Positions 15,785 through 25,528 of a stretch of DNA of 64,000 nucleotides are shown in pieces. The notes beneath the pieces were generated by a model. It was not told the origin of the DNA and did no database searches. It saw only the letters and a list, made by a program, of their open reading frames with translations. Source of the stretch: Hyphomonadaceae bacterium ML37 (GTDB lineage Bacteria; Pseudomonadota; Alphaproteobacteria; Caulobacterales; Maricaulaceae); NCBI GenBank assembly GCA_027627685.1, contig CP091241.1, positions 1,230,347-1,294,346 of the forward strand, written 5' to 3'. The number at the start of each line of letters is the position of its first letter. The stretch's first letter is position 1. Made by a program: the position numbers and the translations under genes.

Positions 15785-16429
15785 ATGACTGACTTCGCCC
15801 CCGTGCAATTGCCCCGTCTGAACGAGCCGGCCCCGGCGTTTGACGCGCCGACCACCCACGGCCGCAAAACCCTCGCCGACTACAAGGGCAAATGGCTGAT
15901 TCTGTTCTCGCACCCGGCGGATTTCACGCCGGTGTGCACCACCGAATTCATCGCGTTCGCCAAGGCGCAGGACCGGTTCTCGGCGCTGAATGTGGAGTTG
16001 CTGGGCCTGTCGATCGACAGCCATTACGCCCACATCGCCTGGGTCCGGAACATCAAGGAGAAGTTTGGCGTCGAGATCGGTTTTCCGATCATCGCCGACC
16101 TGTCCATGAATGTCGCCCATGCTTATGGCATGGTCCAGCCGGGCGCCTCGGACACGGCGGCGGTGCGCGCCACCTTTCTGATCGACCCCGAGGGGGTTTT
16201 GCGGGCCATGGTCTATTATCCCATGTCCAATGGCCGCTCGATTGAGGAGTTTGTCCGCCTTGTGCAGGCGCTGCAGACGTCAGATCGCGAGAAAGTGGCT
16301 ACGCCTGAAGGCTGGCAGCCGGGTGACCGGGTGATCGTGCCGCCGCCGGCAACTTCGGCTGCAGCGGATGCGCGGGCCTCTGAAGGGTATGACACCACTG
16401 ACTGGTATTTCTCGACACGCGAGCTGTGA
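15785..16429 (+). CDS. Peroxiredoxin, AhpC/TSA family (Prx6-like)
   Basis: A 214-aa protein from ATG 15785 (AAGGA seven bases upstream). The peroxidatic cysteine lies in the universal motif FSHPADFTPVCTTEF (PxxxTxxC). The remaining blocks, LGLSIDSHYAHIAWVRNI, FPIIADLSMNVAHAYGM and RATFLIDPEGVLRAMVYYPM, fit the Prx6-like subgroup. No second conserved resolving cysteine is visible downstream, so a 1-Cys mechanism or an outside thiol is expected. It reduces hydrogen peroxide, organic peroxides or peroxynitrite in the cytoplasm. Its position behind an NsrR-like regulator suggests control by nitrosative or oxidative stress, which is inference. Confidence 0.9.
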   Translation: MTDFAPVQLPRLNEPAPAFDAPTTHGRKTLADYKGKWLILFSHPADFTPVCTTEFIAFAKAQDRFSALNVELLGLSIDSHYAHIAWVRNIKEKFGVEIGFPIIADLSMNVAHAYGMVQPGASDTAAVRATFLIDPEGVLRAMVYYPMSNGRSIEEFVRLVQALQTSDREKVATPEGWQPGDRVIVPPPATSAAADARASEGYDTTDWYFSTREL

Positions 16430-16735
16430 CGACCTGGCTCACAGCCCAATCTTGAATGACCCAATGAACAGGGCGGACGCGTGGCGCCCGTCCCGTTCGC
16501 CCATGCCGCCGGTGGCTGTCTTGCGCTATAGGGCCAATCGATGGCCTGGCTCGCTGCGCTCATGACCTTCGGGCCGCAAAGACAGCCATCCATACCGGGC
16601 GATGCGCCTTTGACTAAAACACGTATATGATATACGACTATATCCGCGTCGTGGCATTGGTCCCGAGGCGCTCGCCGTGTGATCCCAGGCAGCCCTGCTG
16701 CCTCGGTCGCCGGTCCCAACACCGGAGGATTTCCA
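16430..16735 (+). promoter_or_regulatory. Intergenic region with a 7+7 operator-like dyad before the DsrE gene
   Basis: The gap holds no gene. At 16622-16636 CGTATAT-G-ATATACG is a perfect inverted repeat around a single base. It lies just after TTGACT (16610-16615), which could be a -35 box; A+T-rich sequence 16631-16644 (tatacgactatatc) could provide the -10. A repressor bound there would block the promoter of the exported DsrE gene. GGAGG at 16723-16727 serves its start. Confidence 0.45.
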
Positions 16736-17200
16736 ATGAAACATCTCGTTTTCGCGCTCGCGCTCGCCGCGATCCCTGCCGCCGCCTGCGCCAGCGCTGA
16801 CACACAGGACGCAGCGGAGTCCGCTGAGGCCCCGCGCCAGCTGGTGACCATTGTCACCGCCGCCGATCCGCAGACCCAGCTGATGGCCATGGTGCTGACC
16901 GCCGCCTCCGTGCGCCAGGGCGCGCAGGCGCATGTCATGCTGTGCGGACCGGCCGGGGATATCGCCCTGCGCGACGCGCCCGCCAGCGCCACGGACGGCC
17001 AGGCGCCGCGCGGCGCCAGCCCGCAGGGCCTGTTGCAGACCCTGATGGGCGACCACGGTGTGACGGTGGAGGTGTGCGCCATCTACCTGCCGGGCCTGGG
17101 CGCCGACTCCTCGGTCCTGATCGACGGTGTGACGCCCGCCTCGCCCGACGCCATGGCGGCGCGCTTGCTGGATCCCAACGCGGCGGTGCTGACGTTTTAG
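16736..17200 (+). CDS. Exported DsrE-family protein
   Basis: A 154-aa protein from ATG 16736 with a good GGAGG. The first 20 residues (MKHLVFALALAAIPAAACAS) are a signal peptide; cleavage after ACASA is likely, and the Cys lacks a standard lipobox leucine. The rest follows the DsrE pattern: LVTIVTAADPQTQLMAMVLT, QGAQAHVMLCGPAGDIAL with the conserved Cys, LQTLMGDHGVTVEVCAIYLP with a second Cys, and the end DAMAARLLDPNAAVLTF. DsrE proteins carry sulfur or act in sulfur sensing; a periplasmic copy would act on extracytoplasmic sulfur species. A dyad operator lies 100 bp upstream. Confidence 0.75.
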   Translation: MKHLVFALALAAIPAAACASADTQDAAESAEAPRQLVTIVTAADPQTQLMAMVLTAASVRQGAQAHVMLCGPAGDIALRDAPASATDGQAPRGASPQGLLQTLMGDHGVTVEVCAIYLPGLGADSSVLIDGVTPASPDAMAARLLDPNAAVLTF

Positions 17201-17298
17201 GTTGGGCCTGATCCCCTTTACCTCAGCGGCAAGGCGAGTCTCTGTCTTGAGGCGATGCCCGGGGCCGGCTCCAGCCTGAGGCGCCCCGGGGGTCAATT

Positions 17299-17454
17299 CT
17301 CCCCATCGTTCCATGCTGGAAGAAACCGCAAGGCGATCGCAGGCAGTCAAGGACGGCCCTTCGGGCCGCCGCTGTGCGGCGACCGAGCAAAGCTCGGTCG
17401 CCCTTGACAGCCAGCGACGCTTGCGAAAATGGCTCAGCAAGGAACGATGGGGAG
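17299..17454. repeat. Long imperfect inverted repeat capped by three hairpins (structured intergenic element)
   Basis: CTCCCCATCGTTCC (17299-17312) is perfectly repeated inverted at 17441-17454. Inside, further paired blocks follow in order: GCAAGGCG with CGCTTGC, and GGCaGTCAAGG (17342-17352) with CCTTGACaGCC (17403-17413). The top carries three adjacent hairpins: CGGCCC-ttc-GGGCCG (17354-17368), CCGC-tgt-GCGG (17369-17379) and CGACCGAGC-aaa-GCTCGGTCG (17380-17400). The cloverleaf-like layout suggests a structured RNA or a palindromic repeat family. No open frame with a ribosome binding site uses it. Confidence 0.6.
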
Positions 17455-17869
17455 ATGGGGTCGCATTGCGCTGGAAAACGGACCGTCTTCTCCCCACAAG
17501 CGGCAAAGGAAAGCAAGGCGGCGGCCTGAGCCATTCACCGCGAGGCCGGATGAGCCGGCCCGCCTGCTCATATGCGATCACCCTCGCCGCAAGCGGTGAA
17601 GACAGAAGCGCCCCCCATCCCATCTACCGCCTTGCTTTCGCCATCAAACCCGGTCATAGAGCGCCCATCGCATGAAGCGCGGGCGTAGAGGCGGATGAAA
17701 CCGCCCACGTGCTTCGATCGGATCGGCAAGGCGGCCATGGGCCGCCATGATTCAGTCCGGGCGAGGGCCTTGAAGGCCCGTCGACGGCGGCTGATCTGCG
17801 CGGACGCTTTCCCATAACTGATTGAAATGGCCGGCTGGCGTGCGCGCCCCCGGTCAGAAGGAATGTGCT
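17455..17869. other. Intergenic stretch upstream of the DEAD-box helicase
   Basis: No gene is supported. It contains short G+C-rich repeats and a ribosome binding site AGAAGGA (17857-17863) for the helicase. The region is long for a leader; RNA helicase genes of this class are often cold-regulated through long 5' leaders, but no cold-shock motif can be named here. Confidence 0.4.
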
Positions 17870-19375
17870 TTGACCACTTTTGCTCAGCTCGGCCTGGCCG
17901 AGCCCGTTTTGCGTGCCGTGACTGCGGAAGGGTATGAAATCCCGACCCCGATCCAGGCGCGCGCCATCCCGCTGTTTCTCACCGGGCGCGACATGGTCGG
18001 CCTGGCCCAGACCGGCACCGGCAAGACGGCGGCCTTCGTGCTGCCGCTGCTCACCCGCCTTCTGGCGGACAACAAGAAAGCGCCGGGCCTGTCGTGCCGC
18101 GCGCTGATCCTGGCGCCGACGCGCGAACTGGCCGCCCAGATCGGCGCGTCCGTCGCCGCCTATGGCAAATTCACCGGCCTGACCCACACCGTGGTCTATG
18201 GCGGCGCCAAGGCCGGCCCGCAAATCCGCGCGCTGGCGCGCGGCGTTGACGTGCTGGTGGCCACGCCCGGCCGTCTGCTCGATCACATGCAGGCGGGCAA
18301 GCTGCGTCTGGACCTGACCCGCACAGTGGTGCTGGACGAGGCCGACCAGATGCTCGATCTCGGCTTCATGCCGGCGATCCGCCGCATCCTGCAGGCTGCG
18401 GCGCGCCCGCGCACCACGGTGATGTTCTCGGCCACCATGCCCCAGGCGATCCGCCAGCTGGCGGACGACTTCCTGGACGATCCGGCCACCATCTCGGTGT
18501 CGGCGCCCTCGCGCCCCATCGAAGCCATCACCCAGAACGTGTTCTATGTGGATGGCGGCGCCAAGCCGGACGCGCTGATCGATCTGCTCGCCCCCGAAGC
18601 GGGCCGCCGGGCGATCATCTTCACGCGCACCAAGCGCGGCGCCGACAAGGTCACCAAGCGCCTGGTGGAATACGGCCACAAGGCCGCGGCCATCCATGGC
18701 AACAAGACGCAGGGCCAGCGCGAGCGTGCTCTGGCGGCGTTCCGGTCGGGCGCTGCGCCCGTGCTGGTGGCCACTGACATCGCCGCGCGCGGCATTGATG
18801 TCGACGGCATCGAACTGGTGGTCAATTACGAGCTGCCCAACGTGGCTGAAAGCTATGTCCACCGCATCGGCCGCACCGCGCGCGCCGGCGCGACGGGCCG
18901 TGCTGTGTCGCTGGTGGCGCCCGATGAGCGGGGCCTGCTGAAAGACATCGAGAAGCTGACCGGCAAACCCATCGCCGGACTGAACGAAGCGCCGCCGGTG
19001 GCGCGTGGGTCCGCGTCGCGTCCGGCGCGTCCGCAGCAGAAACGCGGCGGCGGCGGCGGCGGTGGTGGTGGCGGCGGACGTCCGCGCGCTGCGGGTTCGG
19101 GCGGCGCTGATCGCGGTGAGCGCGGTGAACGCAGCGCTCAAGGCGGCCAGGGCGGCGGCGAGCGCGGCGGTCAGGGCGGTGGAAACCGCAGCGGCCAGGG
19201 CGGCGGCAATCGCAATGGCCAGGGCGGCGGCAGCCGCTCGGGTCCGGGCGGCGGCAATCGCGGTGGTCAGGGCGGCAATCGTGGCGGTCAGGGTGGAAGC
19301 CGTGGCGGCCAGGGTGGTCAAGGCGGCCAGAGCGGCGGTCAGAACCGCAGCAAGCCGCGCGCTCACGCCTCGTAA
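17870..19375 (+). CDS. DEAD-box RNA helicase with Gly-rich C-terminal tail (RhlE type)
   Basis: The start is taken as TTG 17870, eight bases after AAGGA, giving 501 aa beginning MTTFAQLGLAEPVL; a TTG at 17822 is in frame but has no RBS. All helicase motifs are present: Q motif (GYEIPTPIQARAIP), AQTGTGKT, PTRELAAQ, TPGRLLDHM, DEAD near residue 155, SATMP, IIFTRTKRGADK, ATDIAARGIDV and HRIGRTARAG. From about residue 385 the protein is a low-complexity tail of Gly with Gln, Asn, Arg and Ser. Such tails bind RNA non-specifically and promote condensation. The enzyme unwinds RNA in ribosome assembly or mRNA decay; RhlE is the nearest group. Confidence 0.92.
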   Translation: MTTFAQLGLAEPVLRAVTAEGYEIPTPIQARAIPLFLTGRDMVGLAQTGTGKTAAFVLPLLTRLLADNKKAPGLSCRALILAPTRELAAQIGASVAAYGKFTGLTHTVVYGGAKAGPQIRALARGVDVLVATPGRLLDHMQAGKLRLDLTRTVVLDEADQMLDLGFMPAIRRILQAAARPRTTVMFSATMPQAIRQLADDFLDDPATISVSAPSRPIEAITQNVFYVDGGAKPDALIDLLAPEAGRRAIIFTRTKRGADKVTKRLVEYGHKAAAIHGNKTQGQRERALAAFRSGAAPVLVATDIAARGIDVDGIELVVNYELPNVAESYVHRIGRTARAGATGRAVSLVAPDERGLLKDIEKLTGKPIAGLNEAPPVARGSASRPARPQQKRGGGGGGGGGGGRPRAAGSGGADRGERGERSAQGGQGGGERGGQGGGNRSGQGGGNRNGQGGGSRSGPGGGNRGGQGGNRGGQGGSRGGQGGQGGQSGGQNRSKPRAHAS

Positions 19376-19466
19376 ACGGCGATCGGTCGCAGACGCGTGA
19401 ATTGACCAGGGGGCTCCGGGCCGTCAGTTAGTCCCTACAGGACACTGACGCAGCACGGGGCGCCCC

Positions 19467-20858
19467 ATGGCCGATTTCGACTACGACCTTTTCACCATCG
19501 GCGCCGGGTCTGGCGGGGTGCGCGCGTCGCGCCTCGCCAGCCTGTCCGGGGCCAAGACAGCGGTGGCCGAGGAATACCGGCCGGGCGGCACCTGCGTCAT
19601 CCGCGGCTGCGTGCCCAAGAAATTCATGGTCTACGCCTCCAGCTTCGCCAAGACTTTCCGCCAGGCCGAGGGCTATGGCTGGACCGTCGGCGAGGCGCGC
19701 TTTGACTGGCCGGCCTTTCGCGAATCCATGCTGGGCGAGGTGGACCGCCTGTCGGGCATCTACGCCAAAAACCTCGCCAATGCTGGCGTGGAGCTGATCG
19801 AGGACCGCGCCGAGCTGGCCGGTCCCCACGAAATCCGCCTAGTCAAATCCGGGCGCACGGTGACCGCGCGCAATATCCTGATCGCCACGGGCGGCGTCCC
19901 CAACCGGCCTGAAGGCGTGACCGGCGCCGAGCACGCCATCACCTCCAATGAATTATTCCATCTCGACACACTGCCCGAGCACTTGGTCATCGCCGGGGGC
20001 GGGTATATCGCGTGCGAGTTTGCGCAAGTGTTCGCCGGGCTGGGGGTGAAGACGTGCCTGGTCTATCGCGGCGACACGGTGCTGCGCGGGTTTGACGATG
20101 ATGTGCGCGCCTTTGTCCACGAACAGCTGAAAGAGAGCGGCGTGCGGGTGGTGACCCATGCGGTGTTCACAGCCATCGAACCATCAGCGCGTGAGGGCTT
20201 CCATACGGTCCATCTCGATACCGGCGACGCCCTGGAGTCAGACGCCGTGGTGCTGGCCACCGGGCGCGACCCCTATACCGCCGGGCTGGGGCTTGAGGCC
20301 GCCGGGGTGGAGGTGCTGGAGAATGGCGCGATCAAGGTCGATGAATACTCGCGCACCAGCGTGGACCACATCTACGCCGTGGGCGATGTAACCAACCGGA
20401 TGAACCTCACCCCCGTCGCGATCCGCGAGGCGATGGCCTTTGTCCAGACGGTGTTTCACGACCGGCCAACCGCCTTTGACCACAGCGATATTGCGTCAGC
20501 CGTCTTCACCCAGCCGCCCGTCGGCACTGTGGGGCTGAGCGAGGCCGATGCGCGGCGCATCCATGGCAAGATCGATATCTACAAGAGCAAGTTCCGCCCG
20601 ATGAAGGGCATGCTGACCGAGAAGCCCGACTGGATGCTGATGAAGCTGGTGGTGCGCGCCGCGGATCAGGTGGTGGTGGGCGTGCACATTGTCGGTGATG
20701 ACGCGCCGGAGATCATCCAGGCGGTGGGCATTGCGGTGAAAGCCAAACTCACCAAGGCCCAGTTCGACGCGGCCTGCGCGGTGCATCCGACGGTGGCCGA
20801 GGAGCTGGTGACGATGCGCGAGAAATGGACCGACCCGACTTTAAGCGCGGCGGAATGA
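19467..20858 (+). CDS. gor: Glutathione-disulfide reductase
   Basis: A 463-aa flavoprotein. It begins with the FAD-binding motif FTIGAGSGGVRASRLAS and contains the redox-active disulfide GGTCVIRGCVPKK (two Cys five apart), which separates this group from thioredoxin reductases. The NADPH motif VIAGGGYIACEFAQVFAGLG and the following region fit glutathione reductase, and the interface domain ends AACAVHPTVAEELVTM with the catalytic His-Pro/Glu. It reduces oxidised glutathione with NADPH in the cytoplasm. It faces bacterioferritin convergently across a small hairpin. No glutathione synthesis gene is adjacent. Confidence 0.95.
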   Translation: MADFDYDLFTIGAGSGGVRASRLASLSGAKTAVAEEYRPGGTCVIRGCVPKKFMVYASSFAKTFRQAEGYGWTVGEARFDWPAFRESMLGEVDRLSGIYAKNLANAGVELIEDRAELAGPHEIRLVKSGRTVTARNILIATGGVPNRPEGVTGAEHAITSNELFHLDTLPEHLVIAGGGYIACEFAQVFAGLGVKTCLVYRGDTVLRGFDDDVRAFVHEQLKESGVRVVTHAVFTAIEPSAREGFHTVHLDTGDALESDAVVLATGRDPYTAGLGLEAAGVEVLENGAIKVDEYSRTSVDHIYAVGDVTNRMNLTPVAIREAMAFVQTVFHDRPTAFDHSDIASAVFTQPPVGTVGLSEADARRIHGKIDIYKSKFRPMKGMLTEKPDWMLMKLVVRAADQVVVGVHIVGDDAPEIIQAVGIAVKAKLTKAQFDAACAVHPTVAEELVTMREKWTDPTLSAAE

Positions 20859-20893
20859 TCCGCCGCGCCTGACACGGTTTTGATCAAAGGGGT

Positions 20894-20911
20894 CTGACGG
20901 CCCGCCGTCAG
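20894..20911. terminator. Possible bidirectional terminator between gor and bfr
   Basis: CTGACGG (20894-20900) and CCGTCAG (20905-20911) form a 7-bp stem with loop cccg. The stem overlaps the bfr stop codon. Flanking A/T tracts are weak, so termination is plausible but not certain. Confidence 0.4.
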
Positions 20912-21387
20912 TCGTCATGGCCGCCCATCTGGGACTGCATGTAGCGGTCTTCGCCAATCTTCTCGATCAGGCCCAGCTGGGTCTCGAGGAAGTCGATATG
21001 CTCCTCCTCGGACTTCAGGATGGAATCAAACAGCTGGCGCGAGACATAGTCACCGGCGCTTTCGCAATAGGCCACGGCCTCCTTGTAGATCGGATGCGCG
21101 CGGCGCTCGGCCTCCAGATCGCATTCCAGGATTTCCTTGACCGTCTCGCCGATCAGCACCTTGCCCAGATCCTGCACATTGGGCAGGCCCTCCAGGAACA
21201 GGATGCGTTCGATCAGCGCGTCGGCATGCTTCATCTCGTCGATGGATTCTTCGTATTCCACCTTGGCAAGGCGCGAAAAGCCCCAATCTTTCAGCATGCG
21301 CGCATGCAGGAAGTACTGGTTGACCGTGGTCAGCTCCAGCTTCAGCGCCTTGTTGAGGTGCTCGATGACTTTGGGATCGCCCTTCAT
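20908..21387 (-). CDS. bfr: Bacterioferritin
   Basis: A 159-aa four-helix ferritin. The dinuclear iron ligands are present: Glu18 ([11 protein letters not shown]), Glu51 and His54 ([15 protein letters not shown]), Glu94 ([10 protein letters not shown]), Glu127 and His130 ([14 protein letters not shown]). Met52 is the axial ligand of the haem shared between subunit pairs, which separates bacterioferritin from plain ferritin. It forms a 24-mer cage that oxidises and stores iron. It is monocistronic, with 277 bp of A+T-rich upstream DNA before the COQ4 gene; no bfd ferredoxin gene is seen nearby and no recognisable Fur or Irr box was found. Confidence 0.95.
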   Translation of the reverse strand: MKGDPKVIEHLNKALKLELTTVNQYFLHARMLKDWGFSRLAKVEYEESIDEMKHADALIERILFLEGLPNVQDLGKVLIGETVKEILECDLEAERRAHPIYKEAVAYCESAGDYVSRQLFDSILKSEEEHIDFLETQLGLIEKIGEDRYMQSQMGGHDD

Positions 21388-21664
21388 GGATTCGGCTCCG
21401 GTGCAGGAAACAGGTTGAGGCTCAATGTAACATCGATTCTGTGGCGGCCAAGTGATTGAAAGATATTTGACAAGTCACTGAGAAGCATTCGCGCGCCTCA
21501 ACTGAGACGCGTTTGCAGGGGCGGGCCCTGGAAGGCTGGCGACGCGCTGCGCGCGGGCACCGTGGCGGCGCCCCCGATGTGAACGGCGTTCACTTTTGTC
21601 TTCCGCCGGAGTATGCTCGTGGCTAGCCGCCCGATCATCGCCCCGACTACCGAAGGAAGCCGAC

Positions 21665-22435
21665 ATGGCCGCGTCTTCAACCGGCGCTTACGCCTTTCCG
21701 TTCCAGCCCTTGCGCCCGCTGGCCGCGCTCGGGGCATTTCGCGATCTGGTCAATGATCCTGAAGACACCCGCCACGTCTTCCGCTTCTTCTCCGCCGCCC
21801 AGGGGCGCACGGGCGAAGACAGCTTCCGGCGCTTTTGCGACAGCGCGTATGGCCGCGGCGTGATCGCCAACCGCCAGAGCCTGGCCGATGCGCTCACCGG
21901 CCGTGCGCAGCTGGAAGCCCACGGGCCGGGCACGTTCGCGGCGGCCTATCTGCATTATCTTGACAGCGAAGGCCTCGACCCGCTGGGCGTGCACGAGGCG
22001 GCGGTGGCGGTGAATCCCGGCCATTACGAGATGCTGGACCGCGATTACCCGCAGTTCAGCGCCTATATGTGGTCCATGAGCCTGACCCATGATTTGTATC
22101 ACGTGCTCACCGGCTATGGCCGCAACCCGCTGGGCGAGGCTTTGCTGCTGGTGTTCACCGGCGTGCAGACCGGCTCGCGCGGTTCGCGGCTGCTGGGGGC
22201 CATGGCGGGTCTGCGCATCCGTTCGGAAATCATGCGCTGGCCTGTGGGGCGCATGATGCGCAACGCAGCCGCCATGGCGCGTGCGGCCAGACCGATGCCG
22301 GTGCAGGATCTGTCAGCCCTGTTCGCCCTTCCGCTGGATGAGGCGCGTGCGGCCCTGTCCATTACGCCCGATCCGCTCTACCGCGACACGCTGGCGGCCT
22401 GGACCGGACCCCAGCCGATCACGGCGCGCGTTTGA
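21665..22435 (+). CDS. COQ4-family protein (ubiquinone biosynthesis)
   Basis: A 256-aa protein from ATG 21665, with AAGGA upstream; an earlier in-frame start at 21596 would add 23 residues that look untranslated. The COQ4 zinc-ligand motif HDLYHVLTGYGRNPLGE (HDxxH-x11-E) sits at about residues 143-159. Other family blocks include AFRDLVNDPEDTRHVFRFF and YPQFSAYMWSMSLTHDL. COQ4 supports the ubiquinone biosynthetic complex and has been linked to decarboxylation/hydroxylation at ring position C1. The gene is separated from other quinone genes here, so its role rests on the motif alone. Confidence 0.85.
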   Translation: MAASSTGAYAFPFQPLRPLAALGAFRDLVNDPEDTRHVFRFFSAAQGRTGEDSFRRFCDSAYGRGVIANRQSLADALTGRAQLEAHGPGTFAAAYLHYLDSEGLDPLGVHEAAVAVNPGHYEMLDRDYPQFSAYMWSMSLTHDLYHVLTGYGRNPLGEALLLVFTGVQTGSRGSRLLGAMAGLRIRSEIMRWPVGRMMRNAAAMARAARPMPVQDLSALFALPLDEARAALSITPDPLYRDTLAAWTGPQPITARV

Positions 22436-22496
22436 ACAGGCTTGGCGCCGAAGGTCTCGACGCGCGGGCGATCAGCTTGTATCAAACCGGTCCCTC

Positions 22497-22570
22497 GCGG
22501 GTGTAGTTCAATGGTAGAACGTCAGCCTTCCAAGCTGAATATGTCGGTTCGATCCCGTCCACCCGCTCCA
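22497..22570 (+). tRNA. tRNA-Gly (anticodon TCC)
   Basis: Acceptor GCGGGTG pairs with CACCCGC and is followed by discriminator T and encoded CCA (22568-22570). The D-arm is TAGTTCAATGGTAGAAC, the anticodon arm TCAGC-CTTCCAA-GCTGA has anticodon TCC, and the T-arm has GGTTCGATCCC. Length is 74 nt. It corresponds to the glyT position, upstream of tuf. Confidence 0.97.
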
Positions 22571-22672
22571 GATTTTTTCGCCACTTGATGATTTGAAGGG
22601 CGAACTCTGCGCCCCGGCCCTTGACGGCGCCTGCCGCGCGCGGCTCGCTGTGCCGCCGTGGGAGGACGCCGC

Positions 22673-24070
22673 ATGCCCGAATCCTTGCAGGCCCTGTGCG
22701 CGCGCGCCGATGCGCTCAAGGCGCAAAAGCGTCTCGACGAGGCGCTGGCGGTGCATGAGGCGGCTGCGGCGGCCTATCCCGACAATCCGGTCGCGCTGCA
22801 TAACCTCGCCGCCAGCCAGGGCGATTGCGGGCGTCACGAGGCCAGCGCCGCCAATGCGCGCCGGGCCATCGCGCTGGGGCTGAAGGCGGGCGAGACGCGG
22901 GTTGTGCTGGCGCGCGCGCTGATGCAGCTGGGCGCACTTGATGCAGCGGCGGAGGCCTATGACGCGGCGTGCGCCATCAATGGCGCCATGGTGGACGCCC
23001 AGCTGGAGCGCTGCCAGCTGATCTGGATGCGCACCGGCGACCGGGGGCAGGCGCTGAGCGCGCTGGAGCGTGACATCGCGGCCCGGCCGGGCTTTGGACC
23101 TCTGGAATATGTGCGGGCGCGCGCGCTCGATTATATGGGCGATCTTGAGGGCGCGTGCGCGCAGATTGAGGCGCTGGCGGCGCGCGAGCCGGGCCAGCTC
23201 GTGCTGCAATGCGCGGCGGTCTATCTGCTCACCCGGGCCGGGCGGCTGGAGGCGGCGCGGGCGCGGGCGCGTCAGGCGCTGCAGATCGCGCCGCGTGAGT
23301 TCACCGCGTTGGAAGCCTGGACCCATGTCTGCCTGGCCGAGGGCGATAGCGACGGGGCGGATGCGGCGGCCAAACGCCTGCTGTCGCTGGCGCCGGACAA
23401 TCAGAACGCGGTCAATCTGCAGGCCATGGCCTGGCGCATGCGCGGCGATCCGCGCTTTGACGCGCTCTATGACTATGACGCGCTGGTGCGCCCGCAAACG
23501 ATCGCGCCGCCGCCGGGCTGGAGCAGCAAGGAGGCGTATCTCTCTGATCTCGCCACCGAGCTGAAAGCCGCCCATCCCTACCGCACCCACCCGTTTGGAC
23601 AGTCGGTGCGCCATGGCAGCCAGCGCCCGGACATATTGTCGGTGCAGAGCCCCGCCATCCAGGCGTTCCGCCACGCGCTGGACCCGCTGGTGGACGCGTA
23701 TATCGAGGGACTGGGTCAGGGCGGTGATCCCTTGCGGCGGCGCCGGGCGGGGCGCTGGCGCATTCACGGCGTCTGGTCGGTCTGGCTGACGCCGGGCGGG
23801 TTCCATACCGATCATGTCCACCCCGATGGCTGGATTTCGTCGGCCTTCTATGTGGCGCTGCCAGATGCGGTCGGCGCGGGCGGGCGCGAGGGCTGGATCC
23901 GCTTTGGCGAGGCAGGTGTTCCGGTCACGCCGGCCCAGAGCGCGCAGCACTGGGTGAAGCCCGAACCGGGCATGCTTGTCCTGTTTCCCTCGTACATGTG
24001 GCACGGCACCGTCCGGTTCGGCGGCGAACAGGCGCGCCTGACCATGGCCATGGATATCGTGCCGGCCTGA
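22673..24070 (+). CDS. TPR-repeat protein with C-terminal 2OG-Fe(II) oxygenase domain
   Basis: A 465-aa protein from ATG 22673, seven bases after GGAGG. Residues 1-250 are TPR-like helical repeats ([39 protein letters not shown] and others) and probably bind a partner protein. The C-terminal 190 residues match the 2OG-FeII_Oxy_5 group: [20 protein letters not shown] then [16 protein letters not shown], with a His-x-His metal site near residue 380, and [19 protein letters not shown] with the distal His near 443, followed by an Arg for 2-oxoglutarate. It may hydroxylate a protein or peptide. It lies between tRNA-Gly and tuf; a TPR-sulfotransferase lies 6 kb downstream. Confidence 0.82.
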   Translation: MPESLQALCARADALKAQKRLDEALAVHEAAAAAYPDNPVALHNLAASQGDCGRHEASAANARRAIALGLKAGETRVVLARALMQLGALDAAAEAYDAACAINGAMVDAQLERCQLIWMRTGDRGQALSALERDIAARPGFGPLEYVRARALDYMGDLEGACAQIEALAAREPGQLVLQCAAVYLLTRAGRLEAARARARQALQIAPREFTALEAWTHVCLAEGDSDGADAAAKRLLSLAPDNQNAVNLQAMAWRMRGDPRFDALYDYDALVRPQTIAPPPGWSSKEAYLSDLATELKAAHPYRTHPFGQSVRHGSQRPDILSVQSPAIQAFRHALDPLVDAYIEGLGQGGDPLRRRRAGRWRIHGVWSVWLTPGGFHTDHVHPDGWISSAFYVALPDAVGAGGREGWIRFGEAGVPVTPAQSAQHWVKPEPGMLVLFPSYMWHGTVRFGGEQARLTMAMDIVPA

Positions 24071-24215
24071 GCGCGCATGCCTGAGCCTGCATGGCGGGGC
24101 CGCGTTTGACACTTGCATGCGCGGCGCGCGGGCGTTATGCCCCGCCCTCAGTTTTCAAGGGCGTCCGGCAAGCAGGCCGCTCCATGCACAGCACCAGCGT
24201 AAGGGTCTGAAGACA

Positions 24216-25391
<1,176 letters not shown>

Positions 25392-25418
25392 TCGGCGGCC
25401 CCATCTGACACACTGCGA

Positions 25419-25447
25419 CGCGGCCCGGCCCCCAAAGCCGGGCCGCG
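25419..25447 (+). terminator. Terminator-like hairpin after tuf copy 1
   Basis: CGCGGCCCGGC (25419-25429) pairs perfectly with GCCGGGCCGCG (25437-25447) over 11 bp with loop ccccaaa. There is no T-run, so it may stop RNA polymerase weakly or protect the mRNA end. The same hairpin, with one C fewer in the loop, follows tuf copy 2. Confidence 0.7.
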
Positions 25448-25528
25448 CTGCGTTGGAGGCGCCGTGTGCGCTGACGGGCGCGGGGCAGGGCGCTAGGCTG
25501 GCGCCCGAACCAGACGGGGAGGCCTGCC

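Noticed and set aside
17654-19366. 570-codon Ala/Thr-rich minus-strand frame opposite the helicase
   Set aside because: Its low complexity comes from the reverse of the Gly-rich tail and it has no start signal.
22508-24118. 536-codon minus-strand frame opposite the TPR-2OG oxygenase
   Set aside because: It runs through the tRNA-Gly gene and has no recognisable domain.
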